The notes: generated from the letters alone by a model not told the origin. Numbered from the stretch's first letter, positions 55,066-63,444 are shown. The stretch: 64,000 nt of DNA from Coriobacteriaceae bacterium (GCA_015062685.1 SUUE01000012.1:1-64000), one strand, 5' to 3'. Program-made: numbers and translations.

Positions 55066-56687
55066 TCAAAATCAATTCGGCGTACATTGGCAATGAGGGA
55101 GAATCCTACATCCAAGACGGGTTCACTGACGGCCTGAACATAATCACGAGCAAGGACAACCACGTCGGCAAGACTATCGTCATGCAGTCGATAATGTATG
55201 CGCTCGGTGCCGACGCGATGTTCCCGGCCAACTTCGAGTATCGGCAATACCTCTTCATCGTGGACATCGACATCGATGGACACGAGCTCTCTATACTCCG
55301 GAACAAGGACCTCTTTGTCGTAAAAGATGCAGACAGCATTATTCCTCTTGAGGGAAAGGGCGCGTTTGACGAATACTGGAGCGAGCATATCAGCCCCTTG
55401 CCCTCGATAGTCAAGAAAGGCGTCCCCGTCAGGGTCGGGCTTCCCCTTTATACCCAGATGGCGTTTGTCTCCCAAGCAGGGCGAAACACCTCCCGCGTGA
55501 TGGGCGGCTACTTCGACCGAAACGACTTTGCTGAGATGGTCTTCGCTATTGTCGGTCTGGATGCTAGGCAGATGGACTCAAGGGCGGAGGCCGACCTCAA
55601 ACGCCGGCGCGACAAGCTAAGAACGAGGAGGAAGGAACTCGAAAAGCAAGTGTCTATGCTCAGGAAGCCCGGCACGGCCCTCGCGCTGACAAGCCCCACT
55701 GCGGACAGAGAAGAAACGGTGCGCTACGTGGCCGAGCTTGACGCTTTGAAAAATGAGCTTACCGATCTCAACAAACGACGCAATCACGCCTATACGCGTA
55801 TGAAAAAGAACGAGTCGGTCCTTTCTGAATTACGTTCGCTGAACAACGAGGTGAAAGCAGGCTCTGTTGTCTGCTTGGAATGTGGCTCCGAGCGCATTGG
55901 CTACAAGGTTCCCGGGTCTGACTTCGTGTTCGACATAACGACGGACGACATGCGCAGACAGATATTAAGAACCGTGCAAGACAGGATTGACGCATATGCA
56001 GCCGAAGTGCGGGAGCTTGAGGCCGACATCCGGGAAGTACAACGAAAGTTCAACGCAATGGCTGACTTAAGGGATTTGAGCCTTGAGGACGTTTTTGCAG
56101 CTCGCGAGGGATACGTCGACATCGAGGCCATCGACCAAGAGCTGAGTGGAATTGCCGACGAAATCGAGGACATCACCGAGCAGCTAAACGAAGCATCCCG
56201 AGTGAGCGATGAGATCCGAGAGGGGCGGTCAGACTTCAAGGCCAAGGTTCTCGCAACAATGAACCGAGTACGCCGAACGATCAACAACGATCCCGATGCA
56301 GCGGAGTATGCAGACCTTTTCACTCCTGCCACAAGGCCTTACATGGGCAGTGAAGCAACGGAATACTACCTTGCTCGTGTGTACTCCCTGGCAAAGCACG
56401 TAGGTTATGGCCTGCCCATTCTCATTGACTCTTTCCGTGCGGAGGAGCTTTCGTCTACACGCGAGGAGAATGCACTTCCCCTTTTCGTCGAACTACCTAA
56501 CCAGGTCATATTCACGGCAACACTCAAGGAAGAAGAAGCGGGCAAGTACGTTGAAAACGATGGCGTTAACAACATCGACTATGCCGGCTACATCGTGAAC
56601 AAGCTGCTATCTGAAGCAGACAACGAGTCGTTTAGTGCTAAGGTCGCAAGCTTTGGAATACGGCTCGACGGAGGCAAGAACGCGTAG
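55062..56687 (+). CDS. SMC/RecF-like ATPase (DUF2326/ABC-3C/Lamassu type)
   Basis: 541 residues. An N-terminal ATPase lobe has LNIITSKDNHVGKTIVMQSIMYALG, a P-loop (GKT) that lacks the first Gly of the consensus. Long coiled coils (about residues 185-245 and 310-395) flank a CLECGS zinc-hook-like centre. The C-terminal lobe has PILIDSFRAEEL (Walker B-like) and VIFTATLKEEE. The size and layout match DUF2326-type or LmuB-like SMC ATPases that sense DNA ends or phage DNA. It is the last gene of the cassette; phage scaffold DNA follows after 101 bp. Confidence 0.72.
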   Translation: MIKINSAYIGNEGESYIQDGFTDGLNIITSKDNHVGKTIVMQSIMYALGADAMFPANFEYRQYLFIVDIDIDGHELSILRNKDLFVVKDADSIIPLEGKGAFDEYWSEHISPLPSIVKKGVPVRVGLPLYTQMAFVSQAGRNTSRVMGGYFDRNDFAEMVFAIVGLDARQMDSRAEADLKRRRDKLRTRRKELEKQVSMLRKPGTALALTSPTADREETVRYVAELDALKNELTDLNKRRNHAYTRMKKNESVLSELRSLNNEVKAGSVVCLECGSERIGYKVPGSDFVFDITTDDMRRQILRTVQDRIDAYAAEVRELEADIREVQRKFNAMADLRDLSLEDVFAAREGYVDIEAIDQELSGIADEIEDITEQLNEASRVSDEIREGRSDFKAKVLATMNRVRRTINNDPDAAEYADLFTPATRPYMGSEATEYYLARVYSLAKHVGYGLPILIDSFRAEELSSTREENALPLFVELPNQVIFTATLKEEEAGKYVENDGVNNIDYAGYIVNKLLSEADNESFSAKVASFGIRLDGGKNA

Positions 56688-56788
56688 ACAGCATCACCTT
56701 GTGACACGCTGCGACGATGCCCGTACCGGTAAAGGTGCGGGCATTGTTCGTCTCTGCCCGCCTTACGAGACGAAAGGTGGGACAGGAC

Positions 56789-57166
56789 ATGGACGGTGAG
56801 ACCAATGGTAGCCAGGAAGCCACGCAGGGTTCGGAGAACACGTCGCAACAGCAGGGCCAAGAGCAGCAGGAAACGCAGCAGCAGGGCCAGTCACAGGTAG
56901 GCGGCGAAGCTTCCGACTACGAGAAGCAGATCGCCGAGCGCGACGAGATAGTCGCCTCGCTCGAGGCGCGGGTGGCCGAGGCGGCGAAGAACGTCGAGAC
57001 GGCCGAGCAGCTTCGCGGCGAGATCGCGGAGCTCAAGGCCCAGGGCGAGAGCGACCGCATCGACTTCAAGCTGCAGCTCGCGGGCGTTCGCAACGTGAAG
57101 GCGGCACGTGCTCTCCTCTCCGAACGCGACAACGATGTGGACGAGCTTAAGGAGGCGGAGACCTGA
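56789..57166 (+). CDS. Phage scaffold protein (GP20-like), possibly truncated
   Basis: 125 residues. A Gln/Glu-rich head is followed by a coiled coil (YEKQIAERDEIVASLEARVAE) and DFKLQLAGVRNVKAARALLSE, a block typical of phage minor structural/scaffold proteins, where the C-terminal part lists capsid-region helices. Scaffolds are usually 150-200 residues, so the end may be lost; the frame stops at KEAET. No capsid gene follows. It is a prophage remnant downstream of the restriction island. Confidence 0.7.
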   Translation: MDGETNGSQEATQGSENTSQQQGQEQQETQQQGQSQVGGEASDYEKQIAERDEIVASLEARVAEAAKNVETAEQLRGEIAELKAQGESDRIDFKLQLAGVRNVKAARALLSERDNDVDELKEAET

Positions 57167-57324
57167 CTCTTCGAGACCAGCGTTTGAGCGTCTACGCACG
57201 CGAGATGCGTTTCTTCAAAATGGCAGGCCGCAAGAATTACACGGTCTATGACAAGATGGCATGCCATCTATAATGGAGATATGCTCATGCTGTGCCTGGT
57301 TGGCATCAAGAGAGGGGAAGACCC

Positions 57325-58290
57325 ATGAAAATCAATCCCAAAGAAGCGATACTGAATGCAGCTTCGAATGCGCGGAGCAAAGCTGGCGAAGCTGGCGGGA
57401 AGGCGTCCGATGCGGCTTCAAGAGCTGCAAAGCGGGCCGGCGAAACTCTTGATGCTGGGAAAAGGGCGGCCATGTTGTCCATCTACAATCCGGTGTTTCC
57501 TGAGGACTACGCTGCGGCTAATTATGACAGGCCGAAGATGATCGTGATCGCAGACGAAGATCAGCGGAAGGGCATTGAGGTATGCGAGGGCGCCATCGGT
57601 TGGTTCAGCAAGGAAGCCGGTTTGGAGGTCCTGCACCTCTACGAAGAGGCGGTTCCGTTTAGCGGGGTAGCGTTCTTCCCGAGGGCAATTTGCGATGCGG
57701 TTTACTTTGAAGACACCATGACGCCTGGCAGGTATGTTAGTCTTGATTGCTACTTTGACGTCCTGAATAAGGACAAGATTACCGAGTTGCGTAGAATCGC
57801 GTATGAACTTGGCGCAAAGAAATGCACGCTCGAAGTGACTGAAGAGGCAAAGAGCGTTCGCGTTGGCAAAGGCGCCGCTAGCGGCAAGGGAAAGACCGAG
57901 GTAAGTGCGGGCAAAGCGAGGAAGCGCATTAGTTCGACAGGCGGGGAGGTTAAAGCCGATCTGAAGAACGCCAAAGAGCTCGAGCAGCGAATCGTGTTCG
58001 AGCAAGAGTTTGAGGGCAACGCGAATCCAAAACGTCCAGAACTGAAGTGGTATGCCCACGACCAGTAGATCGAATTCCTGATCAGCACGCGTTGCAACGG
58101 CGAAGAGGGCAACCTGTCCAAGAAGTACAGGGTGAATCTAGACAGCTCTTCGTCGCAGACCATGTCGGTTTCCCTTGCTGGCAAGATCGATAAAGCCCTC
58201 GGGAAGATGGGTGCGGTCTTCAACTTCTCGCTTTCGGGCGAGGCGAAGGACGAGATGCGGAAGAGCTTGATGTTTGAGGTCGAGTTCTAG
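57325..58290 (+). pseudogene. Unknown protein interrupted by one in-frame TAG
   Basis: A single reading frame of 322 codons runs from ATG 57325 (after GAGAGGGGAAG) to TAG 58288-58290, broken only by TAG at 58066-58068. Before it are 247 residues: an Ala/Lys-rich head, PKMIVIADEDQRKGIEVCEGAI, SGVAFFPRAICDAVYFED, and a Lys-rich linker. After it 73 residues continue in frame in the same style (EFLISTRCNGEEGNLSKKYR, then FNFSLSGEAKDEM). No family recognised. It is either freshly inactivated, read through, or has a sequence error. Confidence 0.6.
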
Positions 58291-58355
58291 GTCGAGGGAT
58301 TGTTCTCAACGCGAAAACACTTGGCGTAACGGTAGCGTGGATAATCAGACGGTGA

Positions 58356-58559
58356 GTACGGTCGCCGAAAGGTAGTTGCTCGTCGGAGGCCGCCACGCGC
58401 GGCTGGCACGCGGGCCTCGTCGAGTACCTGGAGCCCAGGTGCCCCTACACGGCCCAAGAGCTCACCGACGAGCTGGTTCGGCGCAACACGCAGCGCGACG
58501 ACGACAAGGTCCCCCTCTTCGAGGAGTTCATCCTGGAGGCCCTGAGCGGGGACCTGTAG
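58356..58559 (+). pseudogene. C-terminal fragment of an unrecognised protein
   Basis: The frame is open from 58356 with no start codon and encodes RGWHAGLVEYLEPRCPY, TAQELTDELVRRNTQ and VPLFEEFILEALSGDL before TAG 58557-58559. The composition is that of a real protein end. The rest of the gene is missing upstream, where another gene's end and 65 bp of unassigned DNA lie. Confidence 0.45.
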
Positions 58560-58583
58560 GCCGCGCCCGCCGCGGGCGTGCGG

Positions 58584-58589
58584 TATACT
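58584..58589 (+). promoter_or_regulatory. -10 box of the crcB transcript
   Basis: TATACT, 8-12 bp before the fluoride riboswitch begins. No good -35 box is seen. Confidence 0.5.
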
Positions 58590-58596
58590 TCTCGCA

Positions 58597-58657
58597 ACGG
58601 GAATGAGGCTCTCCCTAGGTCGAACCTGAACCGCGCGCCAGCGCTGATGGCTTCTGC
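58597..58657 (+). promoter_or_regulatory. Fluoride (crcB-type) riboswitch
   Basis: GGGAATGAGGCTCTCCC makes the first stem-loop, an AGGT/ACCT helix follows, and GCGCTGATGGCTTCT is the conserved 3' block (GCUGAUGGC). GAGGC in the first loop can pair with GCTTC for the long-range contact. The layout equals the known crcB motif, and the next gene is crcB. The 3' part overlaps a terminator. Confidence 0.85.
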
Positions 58658-58680
58658 AAGGTCAACGTGCAGGGGCCATT
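58648..58680 (+). terminator. Terminator overlapping the riboswitch
   Basis: TGGC..CTGCA pairs with TGCAG..GCCA around a 9-base loop and is followed by TTTTTG. The left side shares TGGCTTC with the riboswitch, so fluoride-bound RNA would stop the terminator from forming and let crcB be made. Confidence 0.75.
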
Positions 58681-58708
58681 TTTGTTGCTCCTGCGGAAAG
58701 GGGGCGAC

Positions 58709-59080
58709 GTGCTCCTCAACTGCCTCGCCGTCGGGTGCGGCGGCTTCATCGGATCCGTGCTGCGCTACCTGATAGGAAACGCAGCCCCGTCATCTTCGTT
58801 TCCCCTGGCGACGCTCGCCATAAACGTCGTCGGCTCGTTCGTGCTCGCGGCCCTCGCGGCGCTCGTGCTGCGGGGCGCGATGGCCGACGGGCAGCTCTCC
58901 CTCCTGCTGCGCGTCGGGCTCTGCGGCGGCTTCACGACCATGTCGACGTTCAGCCTGGAGGTGGTCGACCTGGCATCGCGCGGGGCATGGGTCGGCGCCG
59001 TCGCGTACGCCGTCCTCACATGCGCGCTCTGCGTCGCCGCCGCGTTCGCAGGCGGCGTCATCGTATCCAAAGTGGGCTAG
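58709..59080 (+). CDS. crcB: Fluoride ion channel/exporter CrcB (Fluc)
   Basis: 123 residues, four helices. AVGCGGFIGSVLRYLIG is the GGxxGxxxRY start, LATLAINVVGSFVLAAL carries the Asn, and GLCGGFTTMSTFSLEV the Thr/Ser/Phe pore block. It lets fluoride leave the cell as a dual-topology dimer. GTG 58709 follows AAAGGGGG; the earlier GTG at 58667 lies in the terminator stem. Confidence 0.95.
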   Translation: MLLNCLAVGCGGFIGSVLRYLIGNAAPSSSFPLATLAINVVGSFVLAALAALVLRGAMADGQLSLLLRVGLCGGFTTMSTFSLEVVDLASRGAWVGAVAYAVLTCALCVAAAFAGGVIVSKVG

Positions 59081-59163
59081 TTGTCCCCTCTGCGGTACTT
59101 GCAAAGGGGACAAGACTAGGATAATTCTCACCATAGACGCCAATGCGCAGAGGGGAGGCTGAG

Positions 59164-59367
59164 GTGGCAGCATTCGACGAAGACAATCACGGTCAGAACC
59201 TGTGGTACGCGACAAAGTGGCTCGAAGAATCCGGCGGCCCGGATGCCGGCGGCTCCTCGAGAGGCTCCGGATGGCGGCCCGTCCTTGTTGTGTTAGCGAT
59301 TATGTCTGCGCTGTTCTTTCCTTGTCTCATCGTGTCGTACGCGCTCTACCTTTTCAGCGCAATCTGA
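59164..59367 (+). CDS. Small single-helix membrane protein
   Basis: 67 residues from GTG 59164, with AGGGGAGG 5 bp before. A polar head (NLWYATKWLEESGG) leads to one helix, VLVVLAIMSALFFPCLIVSYALYLF (part). No family recognised. It is 83 bp after crcB. ATG 59143 is an alternative start without a ribosome site. Confidence 0.55.
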   Translation: MAAFDEDNHGQNLWYATKWLEESGGPDAGGSSRGSGWRPVLVVLAIMSALFFPCLIVSYALYLFSAI

Positions 59368-59490
59368 TCGAGTTTCAAGCGCCGGCGCTCAACCCCGAAC
59401 CGATTCCGATCTCGTGCAAGGTGCCGGTTTCTTGGGAATTGCTGCAGGGGTAATCTTGAAGAGGCACATTGCGGGACGCGATGGCGGCGA

Positions 59491-59565
59491 GTGAAGGAGG
59501 CGGTTCCCGCAGGCTGGCTGGACGCCTTGCGCGGCAAGGACGCCATCGACCGCTGCCTGTTTTAA
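59491..59565 (+). pseudogene. Tiny C-terminal coding remnant
   Basis: Plus-strand frame encoding KEAVPAGWLDALRGKDAI then a stop TAA. It could be the end of a lost gene; nothing upstream extends it. The rest of the gap 59368-59584 shows nothing. Confidence 0.2.
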
Positions 59566-59584
59566 TGCCACGAGGCAAGCGGCC

Positions 59585-59767
59585 TTAATCAATCGAGCGC
59601 ACTTCGGCGCCGAAGGGCATGAGCGACAGCTTAGCCATCTTGAATGCCTGGCGCCCCAGGGGTATGCCCACGATGGTGATGTAGAAAATGATTCCCGCAA
59701 GCGCCCATCCGATTGCCGTGATGATGCCGCCAAGCAGGATCCAGACATAGCACGGAGCTCGAAACAT
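59585..59767 (-). CDS. Single-domain YccF-family membrane protein
   Basis: 60 residues. VWILLGGIITAIGWALAGI and IVGIPLGRQAFKMAKLSLMPFGAEV form one YccF domain (two helices plus the GIPLG/PFG tail). E. coli YccF has two such domains in 148 residues. Function unknown. ATG 59767 fits the family start best; GTG 59797 is possible. A remnant with the same C-terminus is at 38418-38500. Confidence 0.7.
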   Translation of the reverse strand: MFRAPCYVWILLGGIITAIGWALAGIIFYITIVGIPLGRQAFKMAKLSLMPFGAEVRSID

Positions 59768-59814
59768 GCTACGGAACCGGGTGCCGGCCCTTGGCACTGG
59801 GACTATCCCGGGTC

Positions 59815-60630
59815 CTACAATGGGCTTGCGGCCTTCATTCTTTTCTTCTTTTCGTACATGGCGGCATCTGCCTGAACGAATACATCGCTAACGACCGAGT
59901 GCTCCGTCCCGAGCGCCACGCCGGCGGCTATGGTTACGTCTCCATGCAGCATGTTTTCGTTGTTCTTCTTATCGATAACGCCCATTAGATAGTCGAGCTT
60001 TTCATAATCCGCGCCCTGCGCGATGGCCACAAACTCATCGCCGCCAATTCGATACACGGGACTATGCTCGAAGGTCTCGCAGATCATTCTGCAACCTGCC
60101 TTGATGTATTCATCGCCCTTCTTATGGCCGAAGTTGTCGTTCATGTACTTAAGGTCGTTCAAGTCGAAAACAGCTATCGCGAATTCCCGGGGCTCGCCCG
60201 ACTTGAGCGAGTCTGCCAATTCCTTTTCTGCCATGGCATAGGCATGCTTGTTCTTGACGCCCGTAAGCTCGTCTTTTAATGCCAAGCCCTCAGCAGCTGA
60301 AAGATTCTCGGCGTACTCCTCATCCTTCTTTATCTGGGCATCGATGTTCATGAGGCCAATGACGAGCTTCCGCTCATCGTTCTCCGTGATGATGACCGCC
60401 CTTTGCATAAAGTGCGTCGGCTTTCCGTCAACGATCAGCCTGTATCGATGCTCAAAGAAACCATCTGCAGCCACTCTCTCCTGAATGACGTCTTTCCTGA
60501 TGCTTTCCCTGAAATCCTGCAGGTCATCTGGATATATCACACTCGTTATTCGTTCCTGGGTCTCGGCAAAGAAATCCTCGCCGCTTTGGCCTCTTCCGAT
60601 AAACTTCTCTCCCTCGACGGTCTTGTGCAC
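59815..60630 (-). CDS. GGDEF half of a split c-di-GMP protein
   Basis: 271 residues from GTG 60630. The first 95 are the end of a PAS-like domain; then a GGDEF cyclase: LKDELTGVKNKHAYAM, AIAVFDLNDLKYMNDNFGHKKGDEYI, and YRIGGDEFVAIAQ with intact RIGGDEF. It is in the same frame as the gene above it (60637-62385), separated only by TAA 60637-60639 and two codons. No ribosome site is seen, so independent translation is doubtful. The full-length gene would have 856 residues. Confidence 0.8.
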   Translation of the reverse strand: MHKTVEGEKFIGRGQSGEDFFAETQERITSVIYPDDLQDFRESIRKDVIQERVAADGFFEHRYRLIVDGKPTHFMQRAVIITENDERKLVIGLMNIDAQIKKDEEYAENLSAAEGLALKDELTGVKNKHAYAMAEKELADSLKSGEPREFAIAVFDLNDLKYMNDNFGHKKGDEYIKAGCRMICETFEHSPVYRIGGDEFVAIAQGADYEKLDYLMGVIDKKNNENMLHGDVTIAAGVALGTEHSVVSDVFVQADAAMYEKKKRMKAASPL

Positions 60631-60636
60631 CGTGTA

Positions 60637-62385
60637 TTATGCGTTGTCTTCGAGGCCGATCACGTAGATAGCAAAGAAGTTTCCGGCAAGGGCGGCAATT
60701 CTGGAAAACATCGTGCTCTCTTCTTGCAGCGACTTGAATGCCTGGCGCAGCTTCATCTGCTTGTCGACGCTGGTTACGCCGATAATGATGCGCTTGTCAT
60801 AGCTCCTGTCTCCTACTGCTTTGAAGTTGACGTAATGTATGCCCAGCTCGTCTTGCGCTCTATAAGTCATGGAAAAGACGCCCTGCTCTTCGATCTGCTT
60901 CAACACGTTTTCTTTCGTGCAGAGCTCGTTGAACATCTTCCTGTCTTCGTGATACGTCAGGTTCTCAACATCGTGACGTGCGTCGTAGAAGAAGTCCTCG
61001 CCGGCCTTTTCGACGGTGACGTCACGGTTGAGCCCGTTCACGTCGTATTCGACGTAATTGTTGGTTTCGATATCAACGATGTACATCGCAATGTATTCTT
61101 CAGACAGTGCGCGGGCAATGTAATCGTAAGACACAGAGGGTAGCTTCCCTGAGGGAGCTTCAACGGAAATGACTGCGAAAAGGACCGCCTTGCGGCCCGT
61201 AACCGGGTTCTCCGCGATTTTCTGAAGCATCAAATGCGCCGTCTTGCCGGACGGGGTTCTCTCTTCGACGACAAGTCTTTTCTCGGAATGCGCGCATTTC
61301 CTGATTGCGGAAAGAACGAAGGACCCCGGCGAATCCAACTGCGAGTTTATGCTCGCCTTCCAAACGCCTTCTTTATCTGGAAAGTTTTCGCTGATGAATC
61401 GGTTGCATGCAGCGTTGGTTCGCATGACCCGGATTTCGTCATCGTCGGTTTCCAGAATTGCGATAGGGTTCTCGTTAGCGCTGTTTTTGAACGCTCCATT
61501 GTCCTCGCCGGCATAAGACAATTCATGGATATTGATTTGATCCACTCGCGAGTAATAGACCTCTTCTTCGGCGCTTTCCACCGTGAGGAATTGCTTATTG
61601 TTCTTTGCGAATTCATAAAGACTTGCCGCGGACACCGGCTTGCTATAGTAGAAGCCTTGAAGCTTGGCGCATCCGACTTCGCATAAGAAGTCTACCTGCT
61701 CCTTGCGTTCCACTCCTTTGGCGATGACGTCCATGCCGAGCTTCGCAGACATCTTCAGGAGCTCTTCCACGATCGTTGAGGCTTCTTGGCTGCTCGGGAT
61801 GTGCCTGACCAATGCCATGTTCAGTTTCAGCGCATCAAAGCGGATCGACGGGGACATTAAAAGCGGGACGCAGTTATAGCCGAAATCGTCTATTTCCAGC
61901 CTATAACCTAGTTTCTTGAGCTTCTCAAGTTGAGCGACTATCTCGTGGTTTTCAACGAGAGCTGTGCTTTCCGATAATTCGAAAGCAAGCTTTCCCCTGG
62001 AAACACCTGACGCAAGGACTCTGTCTTCTATCTCGTTTACAAAATTCTTGTCCCGAAAGTCCGACAGCGAAATGTTGATTGATGTAACTGCGATGTCCAC
62101 GCCGATGCTGAATTGATTCTGGATCTTTTCAAGGGCTTTCTCTAGGGCATACAAGTCGAGGCGTTCGATAACGCCGCCGCTTTCGAGGGTTGGTATAAAG
62201 TCGCCTGGGTTAAGAATTCCGAGTACGGGGTCATCCCAGCGCACGAACAGCTCTTCTTCGCAGACCCTGCCATTTGACGCGCGAATTACAGGCTGCGAAT
62301 AGATTTCAATCCAGCCTTCGCTAAGCGCTCGTTCGAAGCTCGTAAGCAAGTACTCAGTTCTGCTCTCTAGCAATCCCGTACTCAT
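60637..62385 (-). CDS. EAL-PAS half of a split c-di-GMP protein
   Basis: 582 residues from ATG 62385 (GGAG 8 bp before). Residues about 20-250 are an EAL domain, but the EAL motif reads EEELFVRWD, and FELSEST, EIDDFGY and KLNMALVR stand in place of the usual ExLxxR, D(D/F)G and K residues, so activity is uncertain. PAS-like domains follow (MYIVDIETNNYVEYD). The frame stops at TAA 60637-60639 inside a PAS domain, with the GGDEF half continuing in frame beyond. Recently split gene, read-through or sequence error. Confidence 0.8.
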   Translation of the reverse strand: MSTGLLESRTEYLLTSFERALSEGWIEIYSQPVIRASNGRVCEEELFVRWDDPVLGILNPGDFIPTLESGGVIERLDLYALEKALEKIQNQFSIGVDIAVTSINISLSDFRDKNFVNEIEDRVLASGVSRGKLAFELSESTALVENHEIVAQLEKLKKLGYRLEIDDFGYNCVPLLMSPSIRFDALKLNMALVRHIPSSQEASTIVEELLKMSAKLGMDVIAKGVERKEQVDFLCEVGCAKLQGFYYSKPVSAASLYEFAKNNKQFLTVESAEEEVYYSRVDQINIHELSYAGEDNGAFKNSANENPIAILETDDDEIRVMRTNAACNRFISENFPDKEGVWKASINSQLDSPGSFVLSAIRKCAHSEKRLVVEERTPSGKTAHLMLQKIAENPVTGRKAVLFAVISVEAPSGKLPSVSYDYIARALSEEYIAMYIVDIETNNYVEYDVNGLNRDVTVEKAGEDFFYDARHDVENLTYHEDRKMFNELCTKENVLKQIEEQGVFSMTYRAQDELGIHYVNFKAVGDRSYDKRIIIGVTSVDKQMKLRQAFKSLQEESTMFSRIAALAGNFFAIYVIGLEDNA

Positions 62386-62523
62386 TTTGCTCTCCAAACC
62401 GTTTCGCACATTCAGACTAGCAGATGTTTTTGCCAGGAATTATTCAACTGCGTAACGGATGAGGCGAAACTGGCATCCTAGTGGGCCGCATTTGTTTCGG
62501 TTATTCGATTAGATGATCCGCAC

Positions 62524-62793
62524 ATGAACATAAACCATGCCATTCTGCACGTGCTCGACTTCGTTGCGTGCGAGCACACGTATGCGCGCGAGGAGATTGA
62601 CATCTCGGACAAGACCGCGAAGCGATACGTGTCGAGCCATGCGCGCAAGGCGCTCGGCAACCTGGACAACAAGCACGGGCAGTTCGCGCCTGACAGCATG
62701 TTCGCGCAGGCGCTGCGCGATTACTTCGCAGACGAGAGCGCTTTCGTGGGACTGTCGGCCGACATCGCCAAGTTCTTCGCGGACGAGTTCCAG
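62524..62793 (+). pseudogene. Nucleoid-associated protein (NA37/NdpA-like), N-terminal part
   Basis: About 90 residues: NHAILHVLDFVACEHTYARE and DISDKTAKRYVSSHARKALG, then FADESAFVGLSADIAKFFADEF. This is how NA37-type nucleoid proteins start; they usually have about 330 residues. At about 62794 the sequence switches to the end of a Nudix gene in another frame. Confidence 0.6.
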
Positions 62794-62929
62794 CATATCC
62801 TACGTGCACGAGCACATGGCCGCCCGCTGGCTCGATGCCGCGCCCCTGGATTCCGTGACCTGGCTCCCCGCCGACGAAGCCGTAATCCAAGCCATCAAGT
62901 CCCAAGGCATCCTGAGCGCCGAAGACTAA
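62794..62929 (+). pseudogene. Nudix hydrolase C-terminal fragment
   Basis: Encodes HEHMAARWLDAAPLDSVTWL then PADEAVIQAIKSQGILSAED and a stop, nearly the same as the last 41 residues of the intact Nudix gene at 41363-41767. The join with the NA37 fragment is at TGCACGAGCACATGG, a string present in both Nudix copies, so it marks a deletion or recombination point. Confidence 0.8.
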
Positions 62930-63291
62930 ACTTTGAGCGCTTGCTCCCAGTCGGCTTCCTTGAAGCCGGGTAGTACGGTGTCGTTCAGCACGAGCAGCGG
63001 GCGTTTCACGAGCATGCCGTTGATGGCCAGGAGGGCGTACATCTCGTCCTCGGTCATGTCGGGCAGCTTCTTCGAGAGCCCCATTTCGCGATAGAGCATG
63101 CCGCTGGTGTTGAAGAAGCGCTTCAGCGGCAGACCGCTGCGCTTGTGCCATGCGCGCAGCTCGCGCTCGGTGGGGTTCTTCTCCACGATGTGGCGGAATT
63201 CGTAGCTGACGCCGCGGCTGTCCAGCCACTTCTGGGCCTTGTTGCTGGTCGAGCATTTCGGGTATCCGACGAACAGGATCTTGCTTGTCAT
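62926..63291 (-). CDS. ArsC/Spx-family thioredoxin-fold protein
   Basis: 121 residues. ILFVGYPKCSTSNKAQKWL has a single Cys (CxxS) as in ArsC/YffB/Spx proteins; RHIVEKNPTERELRAWHK, NTSGMLYREMGLSKK and LLAINGMLVKRPLLVLND are typical of the family. It could reduce arsenate or act as a redox regulator; the NTSG and LVKRP layout favours the ArsC-like reductase group. The stop overlaps the Nudix fragment on the other strand. Confidence 0.88.
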   Translation of the reverse strand: MTSKILFVGYPKCSTSNKAQKWLDSRGVSYEFRHIVEKNPTERELRAWHKRSGLPLKRFFNTSGMLYREMGLSKKLPDMTEDEMYALLAINGMLVKRPLLVLNDTVLPGFKEADWEQALKV

Positions 63292-63444
63292 TGGAACCTC
63301 CCTGCCTGAGCGGGCTCATTTCTGCCTCCATTGTAAGCTGGGCCGTGCCTTTTTACGGAATGGTTTCAACGCATCGTCGTATATTCAATCGTAGGAGGGG
63401 TTATGGGCGCTTTCGCCCGACCCTCCCGAGAGGAAGGAAACAGC

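Noticed and set aside
46481-56788. Attachment sites flanking the restriction island
   Set aside because: No direct repeat was found at the two joints with the phage fragments, and no integrase gene is present.
58057-58068. Pyrrolysine insertion at the TAG
   Set aside because: No pyl genes or pyrrolysine tRNA are in the window and the protein is not a known pyrrolysine family.
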